Assembly: GCF_027596085.1 (NCBI RefSeq)
Contig: NC_072467.1
Span: 14,625,976-14,689,975, forward strand
Length of the DNA stretch: 64,000 nt
Source of the DNA: Anoplopoma fimbria
Taxonomy: Eukaryota; Chordata; Actinopteri; Perciformes; Anoplopomatidae
Reading direction: 5' to 3'
The translations under genes and the position numbers were made by a program. Shown piece after piece: positions 63,201 through 64,000 of the stretch (the stretch's first letter is position 1; each line of letters starts with the position of its first letter). The notes under the pieces were generated by a model. The model made no database searches and was not told the DNA's origin. It worked only from the letters and a program-made list of their open reading frames with translations.

Positions 63201-63663
63201 CAATTTCGGTCACCTTCGGACACACAAAAAATAAATCTTCATCTCCTTTCCCTTCCACATAATGTGCAGTGGTGCTAGAGAGCAGCCTGGGTGTATTCCT
63301 TATATTGTAGCTTAATAGCCGAATTTACCACAGTCTCTGAATGTACCCAAAGTAACGCGTTTCTTTGCGGTTAAACGGAGGAACTTTATACAAATCGCCG
63401 TTATTTATGACATGGTTCTCTACGCACAACACGTAACATTACATTGGCGTTTAACTCACCTCCAACATCCAGGTAGCCACTATTCTCCTCATGTACGGAG
63501 CTATTTCTCTCTGGACGCATTTGAAGTAGTTGGACGCGGGGAGGTACTTGTCCTCTGCCCGCAACAACGCGTGCAGGACCCGGTCGTTCAACAGGTTGGA
63601 GTCCCGGTAGGCCCTCCGGATGGCCGGCCTGTCCCCCTCGCAGCAGAACAACCGGCGATCCAT
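59319..63663 (-). CDS. D-type cyclin, 5 coding exons, 296 aa (cyclin D1-like)
   Basis: Regulatory subunit of CDK4/CDK6 that drives G1 progression by phosphorylation of Rb-family proteins. Exons in gene order: 63460-63663, 61766-61981, 60547-60706, 59566-59714, 59319-59480; all GT-AG, same layout as vertebrate cyclin D genes. N-terminal LFCCE (5-9) fits the Rb-binding LxCxE motif. The cyclin box spans roughly residues 50-150 with [41 protein letters not shown] and [13 protein letters not shown]. The second fold includes [20 protein letters not shown] and [15 protein letters not shown]. The C-terminus keeps [11 protein letters not shown], where Thr287-Pro matches the phosphodegron threonine of cyclin D1. 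It lacks the Glu run of mammalian D1. By eye it is nearer D1 ([13 protein letters not shown]) than D2 or D3; a D1 duplicate or cyclin Dx cannot be separated without a tree, so no symbol is given. Confidence 0.95.
59566..59714 (-). CDS. Cyclin D exon 4
   Basis: 149 bases, residues 194-243: [20 protein letters not shown] to TIRSDP. Acceptor TTCTGCAG, donor GTGTGT, a less common donor. Confidence 0.93.
59715..60546 (-). other. Cyclin D intron 3
   Basis: 832 bp with an (AAT)n array at 60252-60292. Nothing else recognised. Confidence 0.6.
60252..60292 (+). repeat. (AAT)n microsatellite
   Basis: About 13 units in cyclin D intron 3. Confidence 0.93.
60547..60706 (-). CDS. Cyclin D exon 3: second cyclin fold
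   Basis: 160 bases, residues 141-193 plus one base: [19 protein letters not shown] to [11 protein letters not shown]. Acceptor CCACGCAG, donor GTAAGC. The frame joins exon 4 through a split Asp codon. Confidence 0.94.
60707..61765 (-). other. Cyclin D intron 2, with dispersed repeats
   Basis: Holds a fragment of the common teleost repeat (about 60840-60925, with CTCTGGGGACCAGGAATGTC) and a 480 bp copy (61085-61565) of a repeat also present in bcar1 intron 1. Confidence 0.6.
61085..61565 (+). repeat. Dispersed repeat shared with 10143-10635 (copy in cyclin D intron 2)
   Basis: Same order and orientation as the other copy, with scattered substitutions and indels throughout, so an old interspersed family and not a recent duplication. 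Confidence 0.75.
61766..61981 (-). CDS. Cyclin D exon 2: core of the cyclin box
   Basis: 72 codons, residues 69-140: [18 protein letters not shown] to [13 protein letters not shown]. Contains the CDK-contact helices and the [14 protein letters not shown] segment. Acceptor GCGCGCAG, donor GTAGGT. Confidence 0.95.
61982..63459 (-). other. Cyclin D intron 1
   Basis: 1.5 kb with an A-tract at 62282-62304 and a T-tract at about 62231-62243. AT-rich, no repeat family recognised. Confidence 0.6.
63460..63663 (-). CDS. Cyclin D exon 1
   Basis: 68 codons, [11 protein letters not shown] to ATWMLE. Holds the LxCxE motif and the start of the cyclin box. The donor GTGAGT starts at 63459. The start codon is the first in-frame Met and gives the standard D-cyclin N-terminus length. 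Confidence 0.94.
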
Positions 63664-64000
63664 TTAGCCTGCCGGTAGCACTTTGTGTCTGTTTTCTGGC
63701 TATTTCCTTTGTGTCACTGTGATGACAAACCTTACAAACTAGCTTATACTTAGCAAATAGCAACTAGTTGTTAGCCGCTCCACATTTTGCATAGAAAACC
63801 CCTCACAACTGGCCTTTTAACTCGTGGGAGAAGTAAACCAACTTTAGTTACAGGTTGGAACAGCTGTTTGATCTTTATGAAGTCAATACAATGGTTCGTT
63901 ATTTGTCTCCGTCGTCTCAGTTTATTCCTTTCCCGTCGGGCTTTAAGTTACTTTCTTTTGTTGCACAGGACAGAAGTACGGGACGGTACGGTGGTACAGC
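63664..64000 (-). promoter_or_regulatory. Upstream region of the cyclin D gene (5' UTR and possible promoter)
   Basis: 337 bases to the window edge. No clear TATA box or canonical E2F site was read. The promoter probably continues beyond the window. Confidence 0.35.

Overview
The window is vertebrate nuclear DNA, almost certainly from a teleost fish. The signs are three spliced animal genes with GT-AG introns, very dense (CA)n/(GT)n microsatellites, a full-length Tc1 transposon of the kind common in fish, and scattered fragments of interspersed repeats that I recognise as teleost-typical. The species cannot be told from the sequence.

Layout: (1) Positions 282-39500, plus strand: the complete bcar1 gene (p130Cas adaptor) in eight coding exons. 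It has a 17 kb first intron, an 11 kb second intron, and then clustered exons for the YxxP substrate domain, serine-rich bundle, Src-binding segment and FAT-like C-terminus. All seven introns are phase 0. The last exon has an apparent 1-base frameshift that removes the final conserved helix. An intact-looking Tc1 element (34625-36199) sits 21 bp behind the exon 6 splice donor, antisense to the gene. (2) Positions 39500-44880: intergenic, mostly an AT-rich degenerate minisatellite (about 39.55-42.43 kb) that switches strand several times. (3) Positions 44957-54281, minus strand: a seven-exon short-chain dehydrogenase/reductase of the C-factor (C-signal)/carbonyl-reductase-like type, 266 aa, complete, with a TATA box upstream and a poly(A) signal downstream. 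(4) Positions 54430-59260: repeat-bearing intergenic DNA. (5) Positions 59319-63663, minus strand: a complete five-exon D-type cyclin of 296 aa, closest by eye to cyclin D1 but possibly a D1 duplicate or cyclin Dx. bcar1 and the SDR gene are tail to tail; the SDR and cyclin genes are head to tail.

The three genes do not form a pathway. Bcar1 (integrin/Src adhesion signalling) and cyclin D (CDK4/6 activation) both act downstream of growth and adhesion signals, but their adjacency proves nothing about function. Exon boundaries were derived by hand from splice consensus, reading-frame continuity and remembered family sequences; no alignment was run. I found no CRISPR array, operon, intact tRNA or rRNA gene. 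I saw nothing that amounts to a new biological system; the most notable items are the bcar1 C-terminal frameshift, the GT repeats abutting two bcar1 donors, the strand-switching minisatellite, and the intact Tc1 copy.
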